29,558 nucleotides of DNA from Caryophanales bacterium UBA6768 (lineage in GTDB: Bacteria > Bacillota > Bacilli > Bacillales_D > Amphibacillaceae): positions 1 to 29,558 of the forward strand of contig DKGO01000226.1 of NCBI GenBank assembly GCA_002453315.1. Direction: 5' to 3'. The notes under the pieces are model-generated. The model saw nothing but the letters and a program-made list of their open reading frames with translations. It did not search any database and was not told where the DNA came from. Both the position numbers and the translations under genes were made by a program. Shown in pieces: positions 8,505 to 16,199 of this stretch (position 1 is its first letter; every line of letters starts with the position of its first letter).

Positions 8505-9980
8505 ATGGGGAATGGATTTGCAATAACAGAATATCATGATGCTGAGAAAATTACTAAGGAATTAGACAATTTAATTTCAAAGCCAATTTATTCAATTCAA
8601 CCAGATGCTTTACAGCGTTATGAGGATGAGTATTTTGATAAGAAATGTGTAAAGTCAAAAGAGATGCTTGCCAAGGCTTCTGAAGAAATACCAGGTGGTG
8701 TACAACATAATTTAGCTTTTAACTATCCGTTTGCACTAACGTTTACAAAGGCAGAAGATGCTTATTTATACGACATTGACGGGAATCGTTACTATGATTT
8801 TTTACAAGCTGGTGGTCCAACAGTGTTAGGAAGTAATCCAATTTCCGTTCGTGAAAAGGTAATTGATCTATTAAATGAGTGTGGCCCATCTACTGGATTA
8901 TTGCATGAGTATGAGTATAAGTTGGCGAAAAAGATCACTGATAGTATTGAGTCAGTTGATCAATTTAGAATGCTTGGTTCTGGTACAGAAGGATGTATGG
9001 CCGCCATTCGGGTGGCACGACTTGCGACTAAGAAAAAGAACATTATTAAAATGGGTGGTGGATATCATGGGTGGAGTGATCAGCTTGCCTATGGCATTCG
9101 AGTTCCAGGTTCAAAATGGACACAGGCGAATGGTGTTCCACGTTCAATGTTTAAATATACTCAGGAGTTTTTCCCGAATGATTTAAAAGACTTAGAAAGA
9201 AAGTTAAGAAGGAATAGACTTAGAGGTGGAACTGCAGCAGTTATGATTGAACCAGTCGGCCCTGAAAGTGGTACAAGACCATTAAACTACGACTTCAATA
9301 AAGGTGTCGAAGCACTTTGCAAAAAGTATGGTGCATTATTAATTTTTGACGAGGTTGTAACCGCATTCAGAATTGGCATGTCAGGCGCCCAGGGGTATTA
9401 CGGGGTATCACCAGATTTAACTGTTTTTGGAAAGGCAGTCGCTGGAGGCTATCCAGGTGCTGGTGGATTAGGTGGTAAACAAAAATATATGAAATATTTA
9501 GGGGCAGGTATAAGTGGTGGTGAAAAAGTTAAGAAAGCACTTGTTGGAGGGACGATGGCTGCTAACCCACTCAGTTGTGTAGCAGGTTATTATACCCTTT
9601 GTGAAATTGAGAAAACAAATGCAATTGAAAAGGCCGGAAAATTCGGTGATTTACTGACAGAAGGTTTAAGAAAGTTAATCAAAAAATATGAATTACCGTT
9701 TGTCGCATACAATCAAGGGTCTATTTGTCATTTAGAAACCGTTGGAACGATGCACTTTTCAATTAATTGGTCTAAACCTTGGCAAATTCCCGCTGTTTTA
9801 AAAGCGACATCTGAACGGAAAAAGGAAATGGAACATATGGGGGCTGCCTATATGGCTGAAGGGATTGTCACCCTTGCGGGTAGTCGAATTTATACGAGTG
9901 CTGCATACACCGAAGAGATGCTTCCAGACATTCTTTCCCGATTTGAAAATGTCTTTAAAAATGTTGTCAAAATAAATTAG
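8505..9980 (+). CDS. Class III aminotransferase, glutamate-1-semialdehyde aminomutase-like
   Basis: PLP enzyme of the GSA-aminomutase branch of class III aminotransferases. The cofactor Lys is Lys310 in VFGKAVAGGYPGAGG, the conserved Asp is in LIFDEVVTAFRIG, and LGSGTEGCMAAIRVAR near residue 155 is the substrate/phosphate region. It is 491 residues, longer than HemL (about 430), mainly through an N-terminal extension of roughly 50 residues and insertions, and no haem genes lie nearby. A catabolic transaminase or aminomutase on a short polar substrate is more likely than haem synthesis. The ATG at 8505 has AGGAGG at 8491-8496; an in-frame TTG at 8499 would overlap the RBS spacer. The aldolase gene starts 18 bp downstream, so the two are surely co-transcribed. 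Confidence 0.85.
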   Translation: MGNGFAITEYHDAEKITKELDNLISKPIYSIQPDALQRYEDEYFDKKCVKSKEMLAKASEEIPGGVQHNLAFNYPFALTFTKAEDAYLYDIDGNRYYDFLQAGGPTVLGSNPISVREKVIDLLNECGPSTGLLHEYEYKLAKKITDSIESVDQFRMLGSGTEGCMAAIRVARLATKKKNIIKMGGGYHGWSDQLAYGIRVPGSKWTQANGVPRSMFKYTQEFFPNDLKDLERKLRRNRLRGGTAAVMIEPVGPESGTRPLNYDFNKGVEALCKKYGALLIFDEVVTAFRIGMSGAQGYYGVSPDLTVFGKAVAGGYPGAGGLGGKQKYMKYLGAGISGGEKVKKALVGGTMAANPLSCVAGYYTLCEIEKTNAIEKAGKFGDLLTEGLRKLIKKYELPFVAYNQGSICHLETVGTMHFSINWSKPWQIPAVLKATSERKKEMEHMGAAYMAEGIVTLAGSRIYTSAAYTEEMLPDILSRFENVFKNVVKIN

Positions 9981-9998
9981 TTAGGAGAAACAACTGCG

Positions 9999-11195
9999 AT
10001 GGATATTATTCAAGCAAAAGAGGCTGTTATCAAGGCTGGAAAGAAGCTTGTTGAATCTGGGTTAATTGCACGTACTTGGGGAAATGTCAGTTGTCGTGTA
10101 GATGACGATAGTTTCGTGATTACACCAAGCGGTAGAGAATATTTGTCTTTAACGGTTGATGAAATTGTTCAAGTAAAAATTGCTGATTTAAGTCATACTG
10201 GTGATGTGAAACCGTCATCAGAGAAAAAAGTTCATGCTGCTGCATATGAGATTTTCCCTGAGGTTAATTTTGTCATTCATACTCATCAGGAAAATGCATC
10301 TGTCTTAGGATCCACAGGGCTAGATTCTATTGTAATGGATAGTCATCCACTACTTGGTGGGGAAGTATATTGTGCGAAGTATGCACTACCTGGAACTAAT
10401 TCCTTACGTAAAAATGTTGAGGCAGCACTTCGGAAATCCGAGGGTCAAGCGATAATTATGAAAAATCATGGTGCGCTTTGTTTTGGCAAAGATGCTGAGG
10501 AAACTTTTACGGTAGCTTTGGAATTAGAAACTTTTTGTCACGACTTTTTAGTGCATCATTATTTAGAAATAAGTGAACGGGAAAGTTATGATCGATTGGA
10601 AATGTCAGAATTTGCACTGTTACAAAACAAGTCTATTAATTCCGGGCAATTTGATAGAAATACAATTGAATTTCTCCAATCTAAAAGAGAAAATAATGGA
10701 TTTACGTTGTATAATGATGAAACTGAAATGAACTTAATGAACAAACAAATTGATTCAACCTTACCACCGGAAGCTAAAATTTATGAAGAAATATATGAAA
10801 AACACAAGGATATCAATCATATTATCGTCAATCATTCACCTGAGGCCCTAGCTATTTCACGTTCGGGAATTGAATTAAGGCCATTACTTGATGACTTTGC
10901 CCAACTTGCTGGCACAAAGGCTAGAAATGTAGATCCCAATCCTTTAAAAATTGCAAAAGCATTAAAAAGGTCTTCCGTAGTTTTTGTAAAAAATGTTGGG
11001 GCTTTATGTTGCGGTAAAACAAAAGAGGATGCTCTTGCAGTTAAGATGGTAACGCAAAAAGCAAGTAAAGCATTTATCGGTGCTTTATTATTTGCGGAAA
11101 ATGGGAAAATAAAGCCAATCAATTCTTTTGAAAGTATGTTAATGAGATTTGTATATTTGAAAAGTTATTCTAAACAGGCGGAATCTAGTGATTGA
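9999..11195 (+). CDS. Tandem class II aldolase/adducin-domain protein, second domain degenerate
   Basis: Two class II aldolase (FucA/AraD-like) domains in one 398-residue chain; members are normally single-domain, about 200-230 residues. Domain 1 (about residues 1-195) keeps the full zinc/catalytic set: Glu75 in PSSEKKVHAAAYE, His94 and His96 in IHTHQENA, and His157 in MKNHGALCFG. Domain 2 (about residues 225-385) aligns motif for motif, but the H-x-H reads His279-Ser-Pro281 and KNHGA reads KNVGA (Val333), so its metal site is broken. The likely reaction is retro-aldol cleavage or epimerisation of a sugar phosphate by domain 1, with domain 2 as structural partner or regulator (inference). RBS TAGGAGA at 9981-9987. 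It follows the GSA-AM-like gene and precedes the sugar kinase, consistent with kinase product as substrate. Confidence 0.87.
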   Translation: MDIIQAKEAVIKAGKKLVESGLIARTWGNVSCRVDDDSFVITPSGREYLSLTVDEIVQVKIADLSHTGDVKPSSEKKVHAAAYEIFPEVNFVIHTHQENASVLGSTGLDSIVMDSHPLLGGEVYCAKYALPGTNSLRKNVEAALRKSEGQAIIMKNHGALCFGKDAEETFTVALELETFCHDFLVHHYLEISERESYDRLEMSEFALLQNKSINSGQFDRNTIEFLQSKRENNGFTLYNDETEMNLMNKQIDSTLPPEAKIYEEIYEKHKDINHIIVNHSPEALAISRSGIELRPLLDDFAQLAGTKARNVDPNPLKIAKALKRSSVVFVKNVGALCCGKTKEDALAVKMVTQKASKAFIGALLFAENGKIKPINSFESMLMRFVYLKSYSKQAESSD

Positions 11196-11380
11196 GAATT
11201 TGCTTGGGGAATCTAGGTGTTGAAAGAATTAGCTGATGTTAGGTGGGGGTCTTACTGATGGGAAGAACTAGCTAACATTGTAATGGAAAGAATTAGCTGA
11301 CAAAGAAATTTTGCAAGGGAATTATTTGCTTGAGGATTTGCCAGAGCTGGAAATTTTCCCAAGTGATTGAAAATTTACCC
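11187..11380. repeat. Imperfect short repeats between aldolase and kinase genes
   Basis: The roughly 300 bp between the aldolase and kinase genes hold two interleaved imperfect repeats. One is GAAAGAATTAGCTGATG at 11222-11238, with variants at 11261-11277 and 11285-11302. The other is AGTGATTGAGAATTTGC at 11187-11203, with variants at about 11328-11342 and 11362-11380. The first copy of the second type overlaps the end of the aldolase gene. They look like decayed tandem repeats. I see no ORF or terminator here. Confidence 0.5.
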
Positions 11381-11495
11381 TTTGTTAACGGCAATAACGG
11401 TGAGCAGGCTTAGCACACAGAGATTTTAATTAGCATTGTGCCACCACTTAAATAAAGTAATGTGTTTTTTTAAAGGCGAAATTGGGGGGGTTACT

Positions 11496-13088
11496 ATGGA
11501 CGGATACGTTATTTCTTATGATGTTGGAACAACTGGGATGAAAACTAGTATCTATCACATATCAAATAAGATTCATTTTATTGCTAGCAAACTAGAAGGC
11601 TATGAATTACATATTGGTGATAACGGAGAGGCAGAACAAGACCCTTACGATTGGTGGCATGCAATGTGTAGCACAACGAGGGAGTTACTAAGGGAAAGTG
11701 GTATTGCCGCAAATAAAATAAAAGGCATTTCTTTTTGTTCGCAAATGCAAGGATTGGTTCTCGTTGATAAAGGGGGAGAACCAGTTAGGCGAGCAATGAG
11801 TTATTTAGATAACAGGGCTTCACAGGAGTTAAAAGAAGGTTTTGCGACTGGAATTAAATTTGACGGAGCCAATGTGTTTAAATTATTAAGGTCGATTAAC
11901 ATTATTGGTGCTGCTGCATTAAGTGTTAAAGACCCCGTTTGGAAATATAAATGGGTAGAACGAAATGAAAAAGACGTATTTGAAAAAGTCCATAAGTGGT
12001 TAGATGTAAAAGAATTTTTAATTTGCAAATGCACTGGTGAATTTGTAATGACAGAAGATAGCGCCTTTGCGACACTTCTTTATGATACTAGAAAAGGGAG
12101 AAAGAGTTTTAGTAAAGAGATTTGTCAAATGTTCGGGGTAAATATGGACCATCTGCCTAAGATTGTAGAATCCACAGATGTTGTCGGGGAATTAACAGCT
12201 AAAGCCGCAGAGGCATTACACTTAAATCAAGGGACCCTAGTTTTTGGTGGTGGGGGGGATGCCTCGTTAATTGGTGTGGGTGCAGGTGCTGTCGCGGAAA
12301 ATGATACCCATATTTATTTGGGGACCTCTGGATGGGTATCCACTGTCGTTACAAAACGAGTGTTAGACATTAAACATATGATTGCGTCTATTGTTGGAGC
12401 GAATCCCAACACCTTTAATTATTTTGCGGAACTTGAAACAGCCGGAAAATGCCTAGAGTGGGTAAGGGATCATTTGGCATTGGATGAAATTAATGTGTAT
12501 TTAGAAAGAAAGCAAATTGATGAATCAGATGATTCAGCATTCGAAACATTGTACGATTATATGATGCATGCGATAAAAAATGTCCCCGCAGGTAGTAACG
12601 GTGTAATTTTTACCCCTTGGTTACATGGAAACCGAAATCCTTTTGAGGACCCAAATGCACGGGGAATGTTTTTTAATATTGGATTAAACACTGGGAAAAC
12701 GGATCTTATTCATGCAGTTCTCGAAGGTGTCGGTTTTCACTTAAGGTGGCAATTGGAGGCATCAGAAAAGAAGGTAGAAACATCATCAGTCATAAGGGTT
12801 GTCGGTGGTGGGGCCTTAGCTCCTTTGACATGTCAAATATTGGCGGATATTTTAGAAAGGGAAATAGAAACGGTGGATAGGCCACAAGATATAGGCGCCG
12901 TTGGTGCGACTGTAATGGCAGCCATTGGATTAGGGCATATTGAAAAAATAGAAGATGCCAAAAAGTTAATTCAAGTGAAAGATAGGTTTTTCCCTAACAG
13001 AGAAAACAGTGCTGTTTATGACAAACAATTTAAAGTATTTAAAACTTTATACTACAATAATAAAAAGGCTTTTCACGCATTGAACTAA
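11496..13088 (+). CDS. FGGY-family carbohydrate kinase (xylulokinase-like)
   Basis: ATP-dependent sugar kinase of the FGGY family, 530 residues. The N-terminal phosphate loop reads SYDVGTTGMKTS (about residues 6-17). The substrate-side stretch is SQMQGLVLVD, and the probable catalytic base is Asp255 in GGGGDASLIGVG. The C-terminal ATP-domain signature VVGGGALAPLTCQILADIL is also present. The ATG at 11496 follows a G-rich RBS (seven G at 11484-11490); an in-frame ATG at 11436 lacks an RBS and would add 20 atypical residues. Xylulokinase, ribulokinase and erythritol- or L-fuculose-type kinases share this fold, so the sugar cannot be named. As last gene of the block it probably makes the phosphorylated substrate of the neighbouring aldolase-like protein. 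The NERD gene starts 40 bp later. Confidence 0.88.
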   Translation: MDGYVISYDVGTTGMKTSIYHISNKIHFIASKLEGYELHIGDNGEAEQDPYDWWHAMCSTTRELLRESGIAANKIKGISFCSQMQGLVLVDKGGEPVRRAMSYLDNRASQELKEGFATGIKFDGANVFKLLRSINIIGAAALSVKDPVWKYKWVERNEKDVFEKVHKWLDVKEFLICKCTGEFVMTEDSAFATLLYDTRKGRKSFSKEICQMFGVNMDHLPKIVESTDVVGELTAKAAEALHLNQGTLVFGGGGDASLIGVGAGAVAENDTHIYLGTSGWVSTVVTKRVLDIKHMIASIVGANPNTFNYFAELETAGKCLEWVRDHLALDEINVYLERKQIDESDDSAFETLYDYMMHAIKNVPAGSNGVIFTPWLHGNRNPFEDPNARGMFFNIGLNTGKTDLIHAVLEGVGFHLRWQLEASEKKVETSSVIRVVGGGALAPLTCQILADILEREIETVDRPQDIGAVGATVMAAIGLGHIEKIEDAKKLIQVKDRFFPNRENSAVYDKQFKVFKTLYYNNKKAFHALN

Positions 13089-13128
13089 TCACGAACAAAA
13101 ATAGATGATATAAGAAGGGAAGGATGGA

Positions 13129-14049
13129 ATGAACCAGCACAATCACAATCAACCGCAGCATCCACTGGAGTTGAAGATTTTCCAGTCTTTACAGGCAAGA
13201 AAGGATCTATCTAACGATGGGGAAAATGCTTATAATAATTATTTGAAGGGTTACAAAGGTGAAATGAAATTTTCTCAATTTTTGACCCAACTGTTACCAC
13301 GTGATCGGATCTTATTGCATAGTCTAAGACTTCTGAATGATGGTTCAGAGTTTCAAGTTGACAGCATGTTGTTTTGGCACAATACTATTTACTTATTTGA
13401 AGTAAAAAATTTCTCCGGTGACTTTTACATAAAAAATAAAAACTGGTATGTTGCCTCTACAGGTAAAGAAATTAATAACCCTCACATTCAGTTATCCCGC
13501 AGTGATTCCCTACTAAGGCAAAAAGTTCAAAAACTAGGATTTAACCACAATATTTACTCTTATCTCGTTTTTGTCCACCCTGAATTCACATTATTTCAAG
13601 CGCCAATGAATTTGCCAATGATTCTTCCTGGTCAAATGAATCGTTTTTTCAGGAAGTTAACTCAGAATCCGTATACACCACGGGACCAAGATCGACAATT
13701 AGCCCATATTTTTGTTGAATCGAATATCGTGCGATCATCTCATGAGCGTCTACCTGAGTATTATTATGGCGATTTGAAAAAAGGTATCATATGTAGGAAA
13801 TGTTCAAGGTTTATGTCATTATTCAATAAAAATATTGTCATTTGTCCAGCATGTGGATCAAAGGAAACAAACAATGAAGCAATTATTCGAAGTGTCCATG
13901 AATTCCATCTACTATTTCCAGAAAAACAGATATCGACTGGAAATATTTCGCAATGGACCCAGCTCATTTCACCTAAATCGATTAGACGTGTATTATCAAA
14001 GAATTTTAGGGTGGTAAGAAAAGGAAGAAGTACCTTTTATATTATTTGA
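13129..14049 (+). CDS. NERD-domain protein with C-terminal zinc ribbon
   Basis: Cytoplasmic protein of 306 residues carrying a nuclease-related (NERD) domain. Residues in the PD-(D/E)xK-like pattern are visible: Gly44-Glu45 in YKGEMKF, Asp78 in FQVDSM, and Glu91/Lys93 in LFEVKNF. A two-CxxC zinc ribbon follows (Cys222/Cys225 and Cys239/Cys242), and then a basic C-terminal segment (RRVLSKNFRVVRKGRSTFYI) that could bind nucleic acid. The RBS is GAAGGGAAGG just upstream. NERD proteins are common in Bacillaceae, often with unassigned roles in nucleic acid processing. It lies 40 bp after the kinase gene and may be read through from it, but its role looks unrelated. The 52-bp repeat array begins 30 bp after its stop. 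Confidence 0.82.
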   Translation: MNQHNHNQPQHPLELKIFQSLQARKDLSNDGENAYNNYLKGYKGEMKFSQFLTQLLPRDRILLHSLRLLNDGSEFQVDSMLFWHNTIYLFEVKNFSGDFYIKNKNWYVASTGKEINNPHIQLSRSDSLLRQKVQKLGFNHNIYSYLVFVHPEFTLFQAPMNLPMILPGQMNRFFRKLTQNPYTPRDQDRQLAHIFVESNIVRSSHERLPEYYYGDLKKGIICRKCSRFMSLFNKNIVICPACGSKETNNEAIIRSVHEFHLLFPEKQISTGNISQWTQLISPKSIRRVLSKNFRVVRKGRSTFYII

Positions 14050-14078
14050 GTGACGTTCCACCTGAATATTCTCTTGGG

Positions 14079-14502
14079 AAGGGCACGAATGAGTGCTAAT
14101 CCTTCCCTTCTCAATTGGAATTGCGGGTGGAAGGGCACGAATAATTGTTAATCCTTCCCTTCTCAATTAGAATTGCGGGTAGAAGGGCACGAATAATTGT
14201 TAATCCTTACCTTCTCAATTGAAATTGTGGTCAGAAGGGCACGAATAAGTGTTAATCCTTACCTTCTCAATTGAAATTGCAGCTAGAAGGGCACGAATAA
14301 TTGTTAATCCTTACCTTCTCAATTAGAATTGCGGATAGAAGGGCACGAATAATTGTTAATCCTTCCCTTCTCAATTGGAATTTCGGATAGAAGGGCACGA
14401 ATAAGTGTTAATCCTTCCCTTCTCAATTGAAATTCCGGTTAGAATGGCATGAATAAAGATTAATCCTTCCCTTCTCAAATAGAATTGCGGGTAGAAGGGC
14501 AC
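14079..14502. repeat. Array of 52-bp tandem repeats, eight copies plus a partial ninth
   Basis: Copies begin at 14079, 14131, 14183, 14235, 14287, 14339, 14391 and 14443, with a partial at 14495. The spacing is exactly 52 bp, and copies differ by only a few bases except the last full one. Each starts AAGGGCACGAATAA and contains AATCCTTCCCTTCTCAATT. AGAAGGG of one junction is complementary to CCCTTCT inside the same unit (about 21-nt loop), and CAATT-2-AATTG is a further dyad. Because 52 is not a multiple of 3 the array is not coding. There is no T-run after the stems, so it is not an ordinary terminator. Confidence 0.95.
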
Positions 14503-14554
14503 TTGGATCAAAAAAAGAACGATATGATTCATTAGTGCTCCATACGGTAAAAAT

Positions 14555-14581
14555 GTTTAAATCAAACCGAAGAAAGGAATG
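14555..14581 (+). promoter_or_regulatory. Possible SigB-type promoter for the YflT-like gene
   Basis: GTTTAA at 14555-14560 is the SigB -35 consensus. AGGAAT at 14576-14581, spaced 15 bp, matches the -10 consensus GGGTAT at four of six positions. It would give a short leader containing the AAAGGAGGG RBS. YflT-type proteins are known general-stress proteins, so the placement makes sense, but the -10 match is weak. Confidence 0.3.
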
Positions 14582-14606
14582 GATAAATACTAAAGGAGGG
14601 ATATTA

Positions 14607-14999
14607 ATGGCGAAGGAAGTTGTCGGTGTTTATCATTCCCCTGAGGAGGCGATGAAAGGTATTAATATTTATGAGTTAAAAGGACATCACTCAAAAAATA
14701 TCATTGCTCTAACAAATGAAAATGATGCTGAAACATTGGATAAACTGACGAATGTGACTGTGCAAACAAAAACTCTGACAAATGAGGATTCATTTAAGGT
14801 AAAAGGACAAAAAATTATCGAATCAATTCTTGGGAATGAAGATGTTGAGCTAGATTCAGTAGATAAACTTGTTGACTTTGGTTTAACGACGGAGTCAGCA
14901 CAGAAATGCATTGAATCAGTAAAGGCAGGAAATATTGTTGTTCTAGCGGATAATGAGCTAAGAATGGGGCAAACGGAAAATCCCCGGGAAAAAATGTAA
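14607..14999 (+). CDS. General stress protein, YflT/GSP17M-type domain
   Basis: Small acidic cytoplasmic protein, 130 residues, that begins MAKEVVGVYHSPEEAMKGI. This is the hallmark opening of the heat-induced stress protein YflT family (an alpha/beta domain starting with a glycine-poor strand and a helix). The C-terminal half, with SVKAGNIVVLAD, also fits. The ATG at 14607 is preceded by a near-perfect RBS (AAAGGAGGG, 14592-14600); upstream in-frame starts have none. A possible SigB promoter and a strong downstream terminator suggest it is a single-gene transcript induced by stress. The biochemical activity of the family is unknown. Confidence 0.82.
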   Translation: MAKEVVGVYHSPEEAMKGINIYELKGHHSKNIIALTNENDAETLDKLTNVTVQTKTLTNEDSFKVKGQKIIESILGNEDVELDSVDKLVDFGLTTESAQKCIESVKAGNIVVLADNELRMGQTENPREKM

Positions 15000-15053
15000 C
15001 AAAAATTAAAATTGTCCACTAAGACATAATGGTTAAAACTTAACATATTGGAC

Positions 15054-15109
15054 GCTAACAATGAGGTAGATAATAACACAACTAGCCAAATTGTTAGCTT
15101 TTTATTTTA
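15054..15109 (+). terminator. Rho-independent terminator after the YflT-like gene
   Basis: GCTAACAAT (15054-15062) pairs perfectly with ATTGTTAGC (15090-15098), followed by TTTTTATTTT. The loop is 27 nt. It lies 55 bp after the stop of the stress gene. The following 15110-15306 holds no gene; a TATACT at 15267-15272 lacks a good -35. Confidence 0.65.
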
Positions 15110-15306
15110 ATCTGTTCGTATTATATGAAGAATCTAATCTGACATTCAGTTTTCATTGGATTTAATCCAACCAACGTATTCATAGCTTTCTATTAAAAAC
15201 CAACGTAATTCATCAAATTTTCAAAAACCTATCCATAGTAATCCTACATTTTAACCGTGAATATGGTATACTATCGTTAATTTAATCTTCATGAGCCCAA
15301 ATTCAG

Positions 15307-15335
15307 TTGACAGAACTAGGCTTGGGGATTTTAAT
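15307..15335 (+). promoter_or_regulatory. SigA-type promoter for the response regulator gene
   Basis: TTGACA (15307-15312) is a perfect -35. TTTAAT (15330-15335) matches the -10 consensus at five of six positions. The spacer is exactly 17 bp. It lies 60 bp upstream of the ATG of the response regulator gene and probably drives it together with the sensor kinase gene. Confidence 0.65.
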
Positions 15336-15346
15336 TTGTCCGCAGA

Positions 15347-15360
15347 TGTAAACGTATACT
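15347..15360 (+). promoter_or_regulatory. Possible cre (CcpA) site
   Basis: TGTAAACGTATACT matches the consensus TGWAARCGYTWNCW at 13 of 14 positions (A instead of T at position 10). It begins 12 bp after the -10 element, where a bound CcpA would block transcription. One such match can arise by chance. Confidence 0.35.
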
Positions 15361-15394
15361 TTTTAGAAAGAAATTTTTGAAAGGAACATCATTA

Positions 15395-16096
15395 ATGGCC
15401 TCGGAAAGTATTTTAATTGTTGAAGACGATTTAGGGATACAAAAATTGTTGGCACTATATTTTGAAAAAAGAGGATATGACGTTGAGATTGCCGATGATG
15501 GTAAGGCAGCAATGGAAATACTTAAAAATAACTCTATTGATATTATTGTGTTAGACATAGAAATGCCTTTAATGGACGGCTATGAAGTTTGTCAAAAAGT
15601 ACGTGCGTATTCAGATATTCCGATTATTTTTATTAGTAATAATCGGATGATTGAGGATAAATTAAAAGGGTTAAATCTCGGTGGAGATGATTATATAACC
15701 AAGCCGTTTGATTTTGAGGAATTGCATGCACGAATAAAGTCTAATTTACGTCGATATCAATTATTAACAAATCAATCAAAAGTATTCCGTGCAGATAATC
15801 ATTCAGTGGAAATCAATGTTGAATCAAAAGAATGTTTCATAAATGGTAAGAAAATTGAATTAACAGCAATTGAAACGGATATTTTAATGTTGTTGGTTGA
15901 GGAGCCAAATCGGGTTTTCAGCCTTGAACAAATATATGACGGTGTATGGGGACATGACCATATAGGAGATCCACTAACGGTTAAAGTTCATATTAAAAAT
16001 TTACGTAATAAAATTGAAAAGGATTCAACAAATCCAACCTTTATTGTGACGGTCAGGGGATTTGGTTATCGATTTAATTTTGAAAATGAAACATGA
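15395..16096 (+). CDS. OmpR/PhoB-family response regulator
   Basis: Two-component DNA-binding regulator, 233 residues. The receiver domain (residues 5-118) has the acidic pair Glu10/Asp11-Asp12, the phospho-acceptor Asp54 in VLDIEMP, and Lys in YITKPFD. The C-terminal winged helix (about 135-230) ends VTVRGFGYRFNF, typical of OmpR/PhoB proteins. The ATG at 15395 is preferred, with GAAAGG upstream at about 15379-15384; an in-frame TTG at 15377 overlaps that RBS. The gene sits 103 bp ahead of the large sensor kinase and is presumably its partner, transcribed from the promoter at 15307. Target genes are not evident from the window; the DUF4282 block just downstream is a candidate by position only. 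Confidence 0.92.
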   Translation: MASESILIVEDDLGIQKLLALYFEKRGYDVEIADDGKAAMEILKNNSIDIIVLDIEMPLMDGYEVCQKVRAYSDIPIIFISNNRMIEDKLKGLNLGGDDYITKPFDFEELHARIKSNLRRYQLLTNQSKVFRADNHSVEINVESKECFINGKKIELTAIETDILMLLVEEPNRVFSLEQIYDGVWGHDHIGDPLTVKVHIKNLRNKIEKDSTNPTFIVTVRGFGYRFNFENET

Positions 16097-16199
16097 CCAT
16101 TGTTAGAAGACCCTCCCCAATAATTTTTAATCGGGAACCCCTATAAAAAAGCTAAATACATTTAAAAATGGTGAATAACACCGTAGAGGTGACAAAAAA

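Noticed and set aside
8505..9980. Assignment as hemL
   Set aside because: The length, N-terminal extension and sugar-catabolic neighbours argue for a different substrate; only family membership is supported.
14079..14502. CRISPR-like array
   Set aside because: The repeats are directly contiguous with a 52-bp period and no unique spacers, and no cas genes are nearby.
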